Source: Plakobranchus ocellatus
Lineage: Eukaryota > Mollusca > Gastropoda > Plakobranchidae
Length of the DNA: 28,139 nt
Assembly (NCBI GenBank): GCA_019648995.1
Contig: BLXT01003772.1
Span: 2,072,984-2,101,122, forward strand
Reading direction: 5' to 3'
The notes beneath the pieces were generated by a model. That model was not told the DNA's origin. It ran no database searches and saw nothing but the letters and a program-made list of their open reading frames with translations. How positions within the stretch are numbered: the first letter of the stretch is position 1; every line of letters starts with the position of its first letter. This document shows, piece after piece, positions 11,832 through 19,745 of this stretch. The position numbers and the translations under genes were made by a program.

Positions 11832-14800
11832 TTACCAAATAATATGCTGTTTAGTATAACTAAAAATTCATAGCTGCCAAATCAAAAGTATTGAGTGAGT
11901 CAAATCAAAATAAAAAGTTTCACATCAAAACATTTACCATTTTTAAGTAAAATTGTACAAATCATTGAATTTTTAAAAACAAACATATCACATTTAATAA
12001 GAACATACATTGCCAAATATGAATGTTATTATATTCAGACAGATACAGTGTGTCTTTTTTCAAATTTCACCACAAACCTGATTATATGCTTGTTTCAAAA
12101 GTTCTTCACTGTCTCCCAACCAATGTTTCACCTTTGCCATGAATTTTGGTGGAAGCTTTAAAGGGGCCTCACGATCCTCAAAGGTAAATATTGAAACAAA
12201 CTTTTGATACAGCCCTCTGCCAAACAGAGAAATAATAGAATTATTCATGCCATGCAAACTGGGCAAAGTTGATTCTCAGGAATGATTGCTAAGCAAATGT
12301 TATGTATAGTACCATTTCTTTTGCAAACCAAGAAAATCAGAGAGCCATGTTCATTGCATGCTTATGTTAATGCACTGGAGCCTCTCTCCAGTAGCTATTA
12401 ATATGGCCTCATTGCAGGGGTGTAATTTTGAAAGAGGAAATAATAATTCGAGTCAATATTGTGAATAATTAAAGGTTTATACCACAATATTCACACATGA
12501 TAGCAGTCAGAGAGCTCATAAAATTTCGATTTTGATGATAGAAACCATTTTAGTCATAGGCTTACAAGAAAAATGTATTTAAGTAGGAAAGATTTATTCA
12601 ATATTAAATTTATATTTGCAAATACATAAGGAGTACACAAAATGAATCTGAATGATCCTTGGTGCTTTTAATTTTTTCTCCTTGCCTTTCTTAAAAAATT
12701 CTGAGGTAAAGGAATTAAAAACAGTTTGATTGTCTATACAAATACACTGTTAGCATTTCATCAATAATTCTTTTCATACCTTAATAGCCTGCTCATCCTC
12801 TCTAACAACTACCTGTCAATCATAGTCAAATTATAATTCACACAGAGTTTACCTATGCCTACCAGGCTTACCAGTTTGTGCTTTAACCATGTAAATAATA
12901 AAAAAAAAAGATGAATCAAGATTTTTGACATTCTTTTCCTTAATCCAGTGAGTGGCACATATGTATCTCATTCATCAAAGCTTCAACATACACAAAACCT
13001 ACTTACTTACATCATATTTTTTTTAATATTGAAAAAGCAATTAATAAAAGTGAATGTTGAAAAAAAACGTTAAACGTTTTGATGGCAAAAAGCTTTCATT
13101 GATCAAGAAACAACACAAATTCTTAAATAGCTTTATTTCTGTCCAAAAGATAAAGGATTTTTCTGTCTTCCAAAAAAAAGGATGTCTTTTTAAAATATAA
13201 TTTGATATTAAAAGCAAAGATATTAAGAGACAAAAAAACAAAAAAAAGAAAGGAATACCCTACCGACATCTTTCATTTTGAGCAATCGACCACTGTTTCT
13301 TCACTAAAACCAGATTGGACATAGAGTAGTTCAAAACTGGTGCACACTTCTTTTTAAAGAAAACCTAAAATAGCAAAAAATAAATAAATGAATCAATAAA
13401 TAAATAAGGAAGGATAGAACTAACAAAATATAAATTTTTACTTAAGGTCATAATCACACCAACCTTCTAACAAAATGAAGGCATGGCATGCTAGGCTATG
13501 CCCCTTTAATAAAAGAAAAGAGTAAAATGTCTCAACTATTAAACTTAATATCTTGTGAGCCATTTATTTATACCAGATGAGAGTGCCAAATTTGTTCTTA
13601 ACTCACCCGAAAACAAAAGGTAAACAAGTTTTTATACCCGAAACCTATTTATGACCTTAAGTAAAGTAATACCCAAAATGTATACAGGAGAACAATATGC
13701 ACAATGTCACTACAAAATGAGAAATTATTTGACATTTTAAAAAAAGTATGAACCATTCTGCAACCACACCAAGAGGTATAAGTTAGGCTATCCATTTGAG
13801 ATGCAAAGAGGATGAAAATAAAAATTGAATGGTGAAAAATGTCAAATGCGATGCTCATCATTTAGTACACTGGCTCAATCTCCTCAGCCCTGATAACCTA
13901 AAAAATGTGATTGAAGGATAACCATATCCTTTTTAAGGATACACTCTCACTATAAAAACCAAATGTGTGGTGCTGCCACAAAATAAGATATTTTGCGGCA
14001 GAAACATGTCTAAAAATAAAATATGTGGCCTGACCATATAAAATGAGTCTGTTGTATTTCTCAATTATAATATTGAGAAAAACATACAAAAGACTCATTT
14101 TGTTCTGTCAGGTCACTTATATTATTTTTACATTTTTGTTTCTGTCCCAAATTCGATACTGTTGGAAAGGGCTTTCAATTCTATGTTGATTTTAAAATGT
14201 CAAGAAATTATCAAACTTTTGATAAATGCAAAAAAAAAAAAAATGCTATATCTAACATCTCCANNNNNNNNNNNNNNNNNNNNNNNNNNNNNNNNNNNNN
14301 NAATGGGACCAGAAAATATGAGCTGCACTGAAAATTTTCCGGGGTCCAGGACCGTCCAGGCCCCGGCAGGGTGCAGGGGCAGCGTTCCTCCTGCTGAAAA
14401 AGAATTTTGGCTTTTAAAAAGGCATTTGGAGGTCTCTCAGAGCATCTGAGCATAAGAAAACTAAAAAAAATTGAAAATGGAATATGTGTTTGTAACAAAT
14501 CCTGCATTGTATTGAAAACACCAGCAATTGCACAAGAAAGATAGGCTTTGAGCTCTGTGACAAATTAATGGATTTATTATTATGTGAAAACGAAGAAAGA
14601 CAAGCTGTCCAATAAACCTATTAAAAAAGTCACTGTCACTTTGTACACTCATGACTAGACTCTAAAGAACATGTCTTGAAACAATAAGCACAACTGAAAA
14701 CAATCACTGTAGATCATTTTATCTACTACTGTTAGTCAATGAGTGACAAGAATCTGAAAACAGGAAAGACAAATCATCCCAAAAACCAATTTAAAAAGTC

Positions 14801-17800
14801 AATGTCACTAGTTTGTACACTCGTCATTGATCTTGAAACAATAACAACAACTGGAAACATGTACTGTTGATCATTTTATCAACTACTGTAAGCGACTGGA
14901 ATCTGAGACAGGCTGTCTCACAAACCAGTTTAAAAAAGTCACTGCTATTTTGGACATTTGATCACCGATATGACTGAAGAACACTTCTTGAAACAATAAG
15001 AACTGAAAACATGCATATTGATCTGTTTAACTACCACTGTAAGGGACAAGAATCGCAAAAACAAGAAAGACAAGCTGTTCCACAAATCAATTTTAAAAAG
15101 TAACTGTCTCTTTGTACATTTGATCACTGATAGGACTCTGAAGAACATGTCTTGAAACAAAAATAACAACTGAAAACATGCAATGTTGATCTGTTTATCT
15201 AATATTGTAAATCACTAAGTGACATGAATCTGAAAACAGGAAAGACAAGCTATATTACGCCCCGCTACTTTGTCTCCTTGGCAACAAACTCCATCTTCAT
15301 TCTTGACCCACGGCTATACCCATATAATCGTAGTCATATCGGTCAGCATACATCGATCTATTTTTTCACAGGAAAACCAAGATGGTGGAAGTGTAATTAG
15401 AGAATTTACAAATGGTGGGACAGACGCATGGATTTGGACACCCCCTCTTCCCCCTGCACTGTTCCTCCTTTCCTTTTTTTGACTTATTCTGTATCAATGC
15501 GGAAGGTCTCCCACCCCTGCCAGTCACATGTACTCAGAGCTTAAAGTAAACAATAAGGTCAGATTTCTCAAAGCATCACATTTTAATTCTCTTACAACCC
15601 AAGGTAGGAAGGTTGTTAGGGAGGGAAAGGAAGTATGTGCAAAAGAGAGGGATAGAAAATAAGAGAGAGGGGAGATGGCGGCATAATGAATGAATGAGAG
15701 AAAAAGATGGGGAAAAAAAGAAAAGAGATGAGTAAAAAGCGAAGAGAGGCAGAGCGATGGAATTTAACATTTAGACAAAATTAAGTAAACGTTAAGGTCA
15801 CTACTTTGCAAATGGTTGAAGAAACTTTCTTTTTTACAAAACTACAGTCCTTGCTTTGATGTTAAAGTGTGTCTGACAAATAATCGCAACTAAGCCCGTA
15901 ACCCCATTGATTTCAAATAGATGAGGAGGGTAGTGGAACAGGGTGCAAGACAGTGGCTATCCATAGATCCTCATTGCTCTGTGGATTGATTACAAAACAA
16001 TGGCTAGCAGAGAGCCTGTACACAAACAAGCAATGGGCAAAATGAAATCAATGACATAATTTTCCAAGAATAGATGTGGACCAAAAAAGATCTCCCTTAA
16101 CAACATTACAGGGGTTTATGAAATAGAATCAGATCTAAATCCCTCGTTTGGCAGCAGGTAGTTCCAGGGAGTTATCCAGTCTGCTTGTGAAATTAATATT
16201 AAACAGAACCCATAAAGATAGCAACATAAAATATGAGTTTACTCCAAAAGGTAAATAATACAATGTTGATCTGAAAATAAATAGGATAGAGGGATCCTTA
16301 ACATCATAGGATTAGCTGAATTAAGATGGTTCTGTAAAATTAGACTGTAAATATAATTTACTTAGGAAGAATATGAATAAAAGATGAAACACGAGCAAAA
16401 AGTCCTGGGAGCAAGAGTCCAATTTCTGATTAGAATATTTGTAGCTAAACTGGTAACTAACATCCAATAGAAGAAGGAAAGTTATATTGACACAGAAAGA
16501 ACGAACGACTATCCAAAAACCCAGGACATCGAGATAATATTGGGAGATTTCAACGCAAAAGTTGGGGAGGAAAAGGTAAAAGACGTTATTTGGCCTTATG
16601 AAAAAAGGACAGTGAATGAAAATAATGGTATCTAAACCACTCTAGAAGACAGTGGACAAGAAAGAGACCAGGTGATAGAACTGGAAACAAAAGAGATCAC
16701 ATTCTTATTAAAAAATGATTCAAAATCATGGTCACATTCCAGGCAGGTATAAATATAAGATTAAAACTTCAGAAAATAAAAAAGACAAAGACCAATCATA
16801 AATTTCAAATGGACCTACTAAAATCTGATGAAAAGTTAGTATAAGACTCTATACATGATCTCAGAGGTAGAAGACTGTGACAACTGTTTACTGTGAATTG
16901 AGTCCAGACTTAGAATGGGATGTATGCATTATAAAGAGAGTAAATGGGAGTATCTGATTGGTCAATATTTTTAGCTAACCTTGATTACATAATACGGTAA
17001 TTTTTTACTTTATTCTGGAATGGTTGTTGACCTTATTAGCCTGTGTATTGCAGAACCCATGCTTTTTTTTTTTAAGCTGTGGGCGATGGGGATACAAGAA
17101 TGGTTGTGAGATTGTTGTTGAGAAGCACTTACAAAAAGACTATTGGAGATCACTGAGAGATAGACCATTGATGTAATATTTTAAGTGAGCTTGCAGCTCT
17201 ATATAATTGTGGAAGTTTATGTTGATGTCATAAATGTGTTCTTTATTCAAATAAATAAACTTTTCATTCCACTTTCGGCAGGTTTTATAAGTAAATTATG
17301 TACTTTAGTCTATTTAAAAAATTCACTCTCACAGGCCGAGTTTGGATAGATATAACTGAATAGCACATAGCCATTGTGACAAAGACCTATGGTCAAAAAT
17401 GAAAGTAGTCACATGAAATGATAGAGGATAACATTCCCAAAAAAGAATACAAAAGAGTATAACAAATGAATGAATTAGGAATGGAAGAAAGACAAATCAA
17501 AAATGAAGAAGCCAAATACAAAGACCTAGACAAAAAGATAAAGCTAAATTGTAATGTGGCAAAATGAAAAAAAAGGATCAATAGACAATGTCAGGAAAAA
17601 GAGCAAAACCAAAATATGTTTTAAAAGTAAATTCATGTGCGCTAAAAATAAAAATGTGCACCGTAAGAAAATCAAATACAGCATCCCTGACTGCATCAAA
17701 TTGAAAGCAATACAATGGAGTAGGAAGCTCTTTTCAAAGATTATAGGAGTGAATAACCTGAAATGAGGAAAAACTGGCTGGGTGCAACTCTCTAAAAAAA

Positions 17801-18158
17801 AAAAGAAGTAAAGGCAGTATTGGCGAAAATTTTTTAAAAAATGGAAAAGAGTCAGGACCAGTGACATACCAACAGAAACAATTACAGCCTTAGATAATTT
17901 AGGAATTGATCGGCAATAAAACCTAACATTTTTGTGAATCTGTTTAATGGTACTGTCTGAAACACCAAGAGGAACAGATTGTGAATGTCATAGGATGATC
18001 TGTCTAATGAGCCACGCTACAAAATCTTATTGAGAGCACTGATGCATATTAGAATGCACAAGAGTCTATGACCAGAAATATCCACAAAATATTTTGGTTT
18101 TGGACCTGATAAAGGAACTAGAAACACAATATTCACTTTGTCAATATTTATGTATTGT

Positions 18159-18227
<69 letters not shown>

Positions 18228-19724
18228 GATTCTGATGAACATTTTCAAAAATTCTAAGACACTGTTGTTTAAGAGAATGAGAGAATGGGCCTATCTCAAA
18301 ATGTTAAGAAAAAAAAACAATCAGAATGCATGGTCATCTCAAAGAAATCCTCAAACTCCAAATGCAATCTCATATCAAATAAATTACAGAATTCAAATAT
18401 CTTGGTTACATGGTTACATCAGGTGAATGATGCATGAGTGAAATGAAAAAAAAGAATAGCCATGGCCAAAGATACATTCAGAAAAATAAAATCATTGCTG
18501 GCAAACAGAAAATTAAGTATGGATATTAAAATAACATTTTAATGAAAACATTTGAATGGTCAGTACTATCATTTCGCAAACAAGAAAAAAGAAAGAAAAG
18601 AAAGAAAAGTGGAAGCAGTAGAGATGTGGTGCATCAGAGGAATAATGAGGATATTATGTATAAGAAAAAAAATCCAAGCTAAACTTGAGCAATCATTAAT
18701 TAAAATCAAAAAAGGGAGGCAACTTAAATTTCAATTTCAACACATTTACTGATAAAAAGGTTTACAAAGTTTAGCAATCACTGGAAAAAAACTGAAGAAA
18801 AACGCAGCAAAAATAGACAGAGAAAAACTTTATTGAGAGCCTTAGCTCATGGGCAATAGGGAATGGTAGCAAAAACAGCTTTACAAGATTAACTGAGAAC
18901 AGATTTGAGTGGGGGACCATGACTGACAAGGTCTGAATGAGACAGGGCACCCAAAGAAAAAAAAAGAACCTTTCAGTCCCATTTAACTGTAGGCCTTATC
19001 AGAATTTTCTAATCTTCTTTAGGTGCCTTGTCTGAGACGGACAGTGGCCATCATGTCAAGATGGAAGATTAAGATAAGATGAGAGATTGATGAGGGTTAA
19101 TTCTTTCAAAGATCCATTGAAGCCAAGCAAAAAAAGTAAGCCCAAAGAGTGGTTTTTAGTGATGAGAATTATATCTAATATGGATGCTGAAACATACCGA
19201 GGGACCTTTGAGATAAAAAATGTATAAAAGAGACCTAAATTGGTGATTATTCTATTTACGCAACAATAGAGCAGGTCAATATTTTAATATAATTAGTAGA
19301 GAAGGGGAACAAAAGACCTTAACATATGATAAAGAGACAAAGTTGTTTAAAACTGACCATATTTCAAGTTATAAAAAATGGCTTCCAAATGTCATACGCT
19401 ATTCTTACAATAGAAGTATGCAACACTCACAATTTGAAAGGGAGGCTCAGGTTCAAATGCTGGCCAGGGTTGATAGCTATTACGAGTATCTCCATTTCCA
19501 ATAAGCCCCATAGGTTTCAGCTTGAAGCCACCTCCACCAGCTTGTGCAGACAATGATGTTGTCAGCATATAAAATATTACTCCAGAAATGATCAGTCCCA
19601 GCAGAATGAACCAATTTACTTTCCATCTTACTGCAGTCATTTTATTACAAAGGTCAAAAAGTCTGCTTCCAAGTTTTTCATTTCCCAACATCGAAAATGT
19701 GTGTGTATCTCTTGTGGCCATCAT
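2523..19724 (-). CDS. Membrane-anchored GalT/HIT-superfamily protein, 11 exons, 3' end not found
   Basis: Exons (minus strand, in order): 19431-19724, 13264-13364, 12078-12216, 11581-11684, 8981-9037, 7118-7285, 6284-6414, 5006-5145, 3149-3233, 2898-2956, 2523-2621. All junctions have GT donors and AG acceptors and their phases fit, giving 459 codons without a stop. Residues 1-35 are a basic cytosolic tail, 36-56 a hydrophobic signal anchor without a cleavage site, and the rest would be lumenal; NxS/T sequons lie at N110 and N364. The domain at about 100-459 has the marks of galactose-1-phosphate uridylyltransferase relatives: CDFC (225-228), H268 in a KKHDPL context, and GASQVHPHLH ending at H322. 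In bacterial GalT two Cys and two His bind a metal and the second His of HPH is the nucleophile; C225, C228, H268, H318 and H320 would be the equivalents. Substrate is unknown; a nucleoside-diphosphate-sugar or dinucleotide transferase/phosphorylase role is inference. The terminal exon may lie in 1-2522 or outside the window. Confidence 0.85.
2898..2956 (-). CDS. Exon 10 of the GalT/HIT-like gene
   Basis: Two bases completing Ala407, then 19 codons FIDAFHVKCFSMGMGLPAI, ending phase 0 before GTGAGT. The acceptor is GGTCTTTCAG. Reading through the donor continues open for some distance but loses the splice to exon 11. Confidence 0.82.
3149..3233 (-). CDS. Exon 9 of the GalT/HIT-like gene
   Basis: 28 codons plus one base. 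Encodes APKRDHEVIVISKEADDDFH and TLLYLVLR. The strand-forming APxRxHEVIVIS segment looks like the second half of the duplicated HIT fold. Acceptor TTTTTACAG, donor GTATAT. Confidence 0.87.
3234..5005. other. Intron 8 of the host gene
   Basis: AT-rich. Holds a tRNA-derived SINE (3375-3525, separate entry). Otherwise only short homopolymers and a (CA)n scrap at 3650; open frames such as 4181-4438 on minus lack splice or coding support. Confidence 0.6.
3375..3525 (-). mobile_element. tRNA-derived SINE
   Basis: Read on the minus strand, it begins near 3521 with a tRNA-like head: TGGCACAGCGGA (3509-3498) matches an A box, and GGCTCAAGCCC (about 3454-3444) matches a B box, with about 45 bases between. 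The body that follows (GGCC-rich, ending near TAGGCTATATGCAC) is shared in part with a second locus at 11000-11110, which argues for a dispersed family rather than a decayed tRNA gene. The head is too mutated for a working tRNA. Confidence 0.6.
5006..5145 (-). CDS. Exon 8 of the GalT/HIT-like gene
   Basis: Two bases completing Gly332, then 46 codons, ending phase 0. Encodes QVENWRQGANAYYKDHGSNY, then FTDMVAIYSVLNLTVTHGSA and VAFASL. It contains the sequon N364-L-T, and the Asn-Tyr-Phe-x-Asp segment that follows the active-site helix. The acceptor TTTTCAG and donor GTAAGT are both strong. Confidence 0.88.
5146..6283. other. Intron 7 of the host gene
   Basis: AT-rich, with several T and A homopolymers (about 5944, 6042, 6108-6120). 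No gene or repeat structure recognised. Confidence 0.55.
6284..6414 (-). CDS. Exon 7: active-site exon with HPHLH
   Basis: One base, 43 codons and one base. Encodes LKKAHKHYPEAHFPSLIWDV then LPKCGASQVHPHLHVMFDPM. The stretch C-G-A-S-Q-x-H-P-H-x-H is the catalytic signature of the superfamily: in GalT it reads S-x-x-HPH-x-Q, in HIT hydrolases HxHxHxx. H320 would be the nucleophile and H318 a metal ligand by GalT analogy. Acceptor TTTGCCAG, donor GTTGGT. Confidence 0.9.
6415..7117. other. Intron 6 of the host gene
   Basis: AT-rich. Open frames here (6775-7038 plus) have no coding signature. Nothing else seen. Confidence 0.55.
7118..7285 (-). CDS. Exon 6 of the GalT/HIT-like gene
   Basis: One base, 55 codons and two bases. 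Encodes LTAEHVFGRVESKHSFSASN, followed by the hydrophobic strand LHALIAPKKHDPL with H268, and an amphipathic helix EEFLDLFGLVKT. The pattern T..FGRVE...S.SN...D..H.L...K.HDPL resembles the N-terminal half of GalT/HIT folds, with H268 where GalT has its third metal ligand. Acceptor TTTGCAG, donor GTAAGC; the split codon TG/G gives Trp288. Confidence 0.88.
7286..8980. other. Intron 5 of the host gene
   Basis: AT-rich and featureless apart from short inverted repeats such as ATCATTTA/AAATGAT near 8105. No mobile element recognised. Confidence 0.55.
8981..9037 (-). CDS. Exon 5: 57-bp micro-exon with the CxxC metal-site pair
   Basis: The base T completes Tyr213, then 18 codons (FKSLLAETAKSCDFCKFK) plus GA, which exon 6 completes to Glu. 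The acceptor is CCCCTCAAG and the donor GTAAGT. It is too short for simple ORF searches, but skipping it would put an in-frame TAG across the exon 4 to exon 6 join (TA+G). It supplies C225 and C228, the expected first half of the structural metal site. Confidence 0.85.
9844..9980. mobile_element. 137-bp MITE with 12-bp perfect terminal inverted repeats
   Basis: Ends are CAGGGATGCCAG (9844-9855) and CTGGCATCCCTG (9969-9980), exact reverse complements. The flanks carry a 6-bp direct repeat TTATTC (9838-9843 and 9981-9986), read as the target duplication. There is no coding capacity, so it would be non-autonomous. CAGGG ends occur in hAT-type DNA transposons, but these make 8-bp duplications, so the superfamily is uncertain. 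Confidence 0.8.
10268..10345. repeat. 39-bp tandem duplication
   Basis: Units 10268-10306 and 10307-10345 are identical, each containing ATTAGCATTATGTATCACTC. A simple duplication in intron 4. Confidence 0.9.
11000..11110 (-). mobile_element. SINE-related fragment
   Basis: Shares blocks with the SINE at 3375-3525: GGCCAGGGTAT (11098-11108 versus 3426-3436), an ACAAxGTGATCT block, and a GCAxATxGCCT block, in the same order and spacing. The tRNA-like head is missing, so this is a truncated or diverged copy. Confidence 0.5.
11581..11684 (-). CDS. Exon 4 of the GalT/HIT-like gene
   Basis: 34 codons plus TA, starting phase 0. Encodes EVIHVVSEYTREHTIFNSLR, then DKRPVLPPEVSEDE. The Asn-x-Leu-Arg segment followed by a proline-rich turn is what precedes the CxxC in GalT-like proteins. 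The donor GTAAGT is consensus. A read-through would give an in-frame TAG at once, so the splice is required. Confidence 0.85.
11685..12077. other. Intron 3 of the host gene
   Basis: Dominated by a (TA)n microsatellite at 11767-11829; the rest is AT-rich without features. Confidence 0.6.
11767..11829. repeat. (TA)n microsatellite
   Basis: About 31 uninterrupted TA dinucleotides, self-complementary and likely to be length-variable. Confidence 0.98.
12078..12216 (-). CDS. Exon 3 of the GalT/HIT-like gene
   Basis: One base completing Arg132, then 46 codons, ending phase 0 at a GTTTGT donor after AATCAG. Encodes GLYQKFVSIFTFEDREAP through to KQAYNQ, a charged, probably helical segment before the conserved core. 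The acceptor is TTTGGCAG. A second AG two bases downstream would break the frame. Confidence 0.85.
12217..13263. other. Intron 2 of the host gene
   Basis: AT-rich. A small hairpin CTGGAG/CTCCAG lies near 12380 and a CAGGGGTGT motif near 12415, but no partner end was found. No gene seen. Confidence 0.55.
13264..13364 (-). CDS. Exon 2 of the GalT/HIT-like gene
   Basis: 33 codons plus 2 bases (starts phase 0, ends CG). Begins VFFKKKCAPVLNYSMSNLVL and ends IAQNERC. The acceptor is TTTTAG and the donor GTAGGG. It holds the sequon N110-Y-S. The split Arg codon CG/A is completed by exon 3. Confidence 0.8.
13441..13661. mobile_element. 221-bp mariner-type MITE
   Basis: Inverted ends CTTAAGGTCATAA (13441-13453) and TTATGACCTTAAG (13649-13661) are perfect complements, and both are flanked by TA (13439-13440, 13662-13663), the target of Tc1/mariner elements. 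The match extends to 17 bp if the flanks are included. There is no transposase frame inside. The superfamily call rests on the TA duplication only. Confidence 0.7.
13979..14163. repeat. Long imperfect foldback (hairpin) with arms of about 80-90 bp
   Basis: Centred on TATAAT near 14068. The inner arms AAAATGAGTCT / AGACTCATTTT and TTCTCAAT / ATTGAGAA pair almost exactly. Further out GTGGCCTGAC pairs with GTCAGGTCAC, and an outer block TATTTTTA...GTTTCTG recurs in the opposite strand. Likely a palindromic MITE or foldback transposon; a structured RNA is possible but less likely. A smaller hairpin CTGCCACAAAATA/TATTTTGCGGCAG (13968-13996) overlaps its left arm. Confidence 0.65.
14264..14301. other. 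Assembly gap (38 N)
   Basis: Run of unknown bases. True length and content cannot be judged. It is flanked on the left by poly-A and on the right by an unusually GC-rich segment. Confidence 1.
14338..14396. other. GC-rich segment next to the gap
   Basis: About 60 bp rich in GGGG and CCCC blocks (GGCCCCGGCAGGGTGCAGGG) in otherwise AT-rich DNA. It may be the edge of an unresolved repeat or a foreign fragment. The reading frame across it has no known motif. Confidence 0.5.
14596..15250. repeat. Minisatellite, about four units of 140-175 bp
   Basis: Units start near 14596, 14765, 14904, 15066 and 15241 (the last truncated), each with an AAAGACAAGCTG-like start, an AAAAAGTCACTGTCACTTTG block, a GAACATGTCTTGAAACAATA block and a GATCATTTTATCTACTACTG block. 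Unit lengths of about 169, 139, 162 and 175 show indels, so the array is old. A weaker partial unit may precede it (about 14536). Confidence 0.85.
15270..15420. promoter_or_regulatory. Possible promoter-like island with an RFX X-box-like site
   Basis: GTCTCCTTGGCAAC (15272-15285) resembles the RFX X-box half-site pair GTYNCC-RGNAAC, and CCAAGATGGTGGAAGTG (about 15377-15393) combines YY1-like and ETS-like words. A second AGATGGCGGC word lies near 15671. The stretch is richer in G+C than its surroundings. It may be an alternative promoter, but no exon could be attached to it. Confidence 0.25.
15598..15760. repeat. Polypurine tract
   Basis: Nearly all A and G on the plus strand (GGGAGGGAAAGGAAG, GAGAGGGATAGAAAATAAGAGAGAGGGG). 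Low complexity; such tracts can form triplex DNA. Confidence 0.8.
16876..17381. mobile_element. Solo LTR of 506 bp nested in RTE copy B
   Basis: Begins TGTGACA and ends TGTGACA (TG...CA borders), flanked by the 5-bp direct repeat AAGAC (16871-16875 and 17382-17386). Removing it leaves GTAGAAGACCTATGGTC, matching GTAGAAGAATTATGGTC in copy C, so insertion site and borders are clear. Inside are CTGATTGGTCAAT (inverted CCAAT), a TATA box TATATAA (17200-17206) and overlapping AATAAA signals (17250-17259) about 45 bp on, the order expected of U3-R in a plus-strand LTR. No primer-binding site or internal region is present, so it arose by LTR-LTR recombination. Ty3/gypsy-type ends are likely, but the family is unknown. 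Confidence 0.85.
18163..18227. repeat. (TAA)n microsatellite inside RTE copy B
   Basis: About 21 TAA units, sitting where copy B lacks the central reverse transcriptase region. Confidence 0.97.
19431..19724 (-). CDS. Exon 1: cytosolic tail, signal anchor and stem
   Basis: 98 codons, ending phase 0 at a GTGAGT donor. An in-frame TGA two codons upstream of the ATG fixes the N-terminus, although the second ATG (Met2) could also be used. The tail contains FSMLGNEKLGSRLFDLCNK; the helix at 36-56 (VNWFILLGLIISGVIFYML) is followed by a Gly-rich stem (AGGGG) and a Pro-rich stretch (PWPAFEPEPPF). This is the layout of type II Golgi or ER enzymes. An AG after a pyrimidine-rich run at 19746-19747 suggests a 5'UTR intron ends just upstream. 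Linkage to exon 2 rests on strand, phase and the lack of another candidate, as 6 kb separate them. Confidence 0.75.
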
Positions 19725-19745
19725 AACTCACTGAACTGTTCAAGT

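Larger units (their letters stand above)
15966..18960 (+). pseudogene. RTE-like LINE, copy B: near full length but heavily decayed
   Basis: Follows copy C from its 5' region (GGCTAGC...CCGTACAC equivalents at 15992-16025) through the endonuclease (GGAGATTTCAACGCAAAAGT at about 16544, the LGDFNAKV motif) and reverse transcriptase to the 3' end near 18960 (GGCACCCAAAG). Stops and frameshifts are dense. It is interrupted by a solo LTR (16876-17381). A segment of about 370 bp matching 27165-27530 of copy C, including the reverse transcriptase YADD region, is missing and replaced by a (TAA)n tract. It lies antisense to the host gene in intron 1. Confidence 0.85.
13365..19430. other. Intron 1 of the host gene: transposon-rich, about 6 kb
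   Basis: Holds in order a mariner-type MITE, a long foldback, an assembly gap, a GC-rich scrap, a minisatellite, a promoter-like island, a purine tract, and RTE copy B with a nested solo LTR and a (TAA)n tract. 18961-19430 has no recognisable content. Confidence 0.6.

Noticed and set aside
12413-12425. CAGGGGTGT as a hAT-type terminal repeat
   Set aside because: No inverted partner within reach was found.
14162-14507. Open frames crossing the N gap
   Set aside because: They depend on unknown bases and have no recognisable motif.
14596-15250. CRISPR array
   Set aside because: Repeat units are long, diverged and lack unique spacers of constant size; the DNA is eukaryotic.
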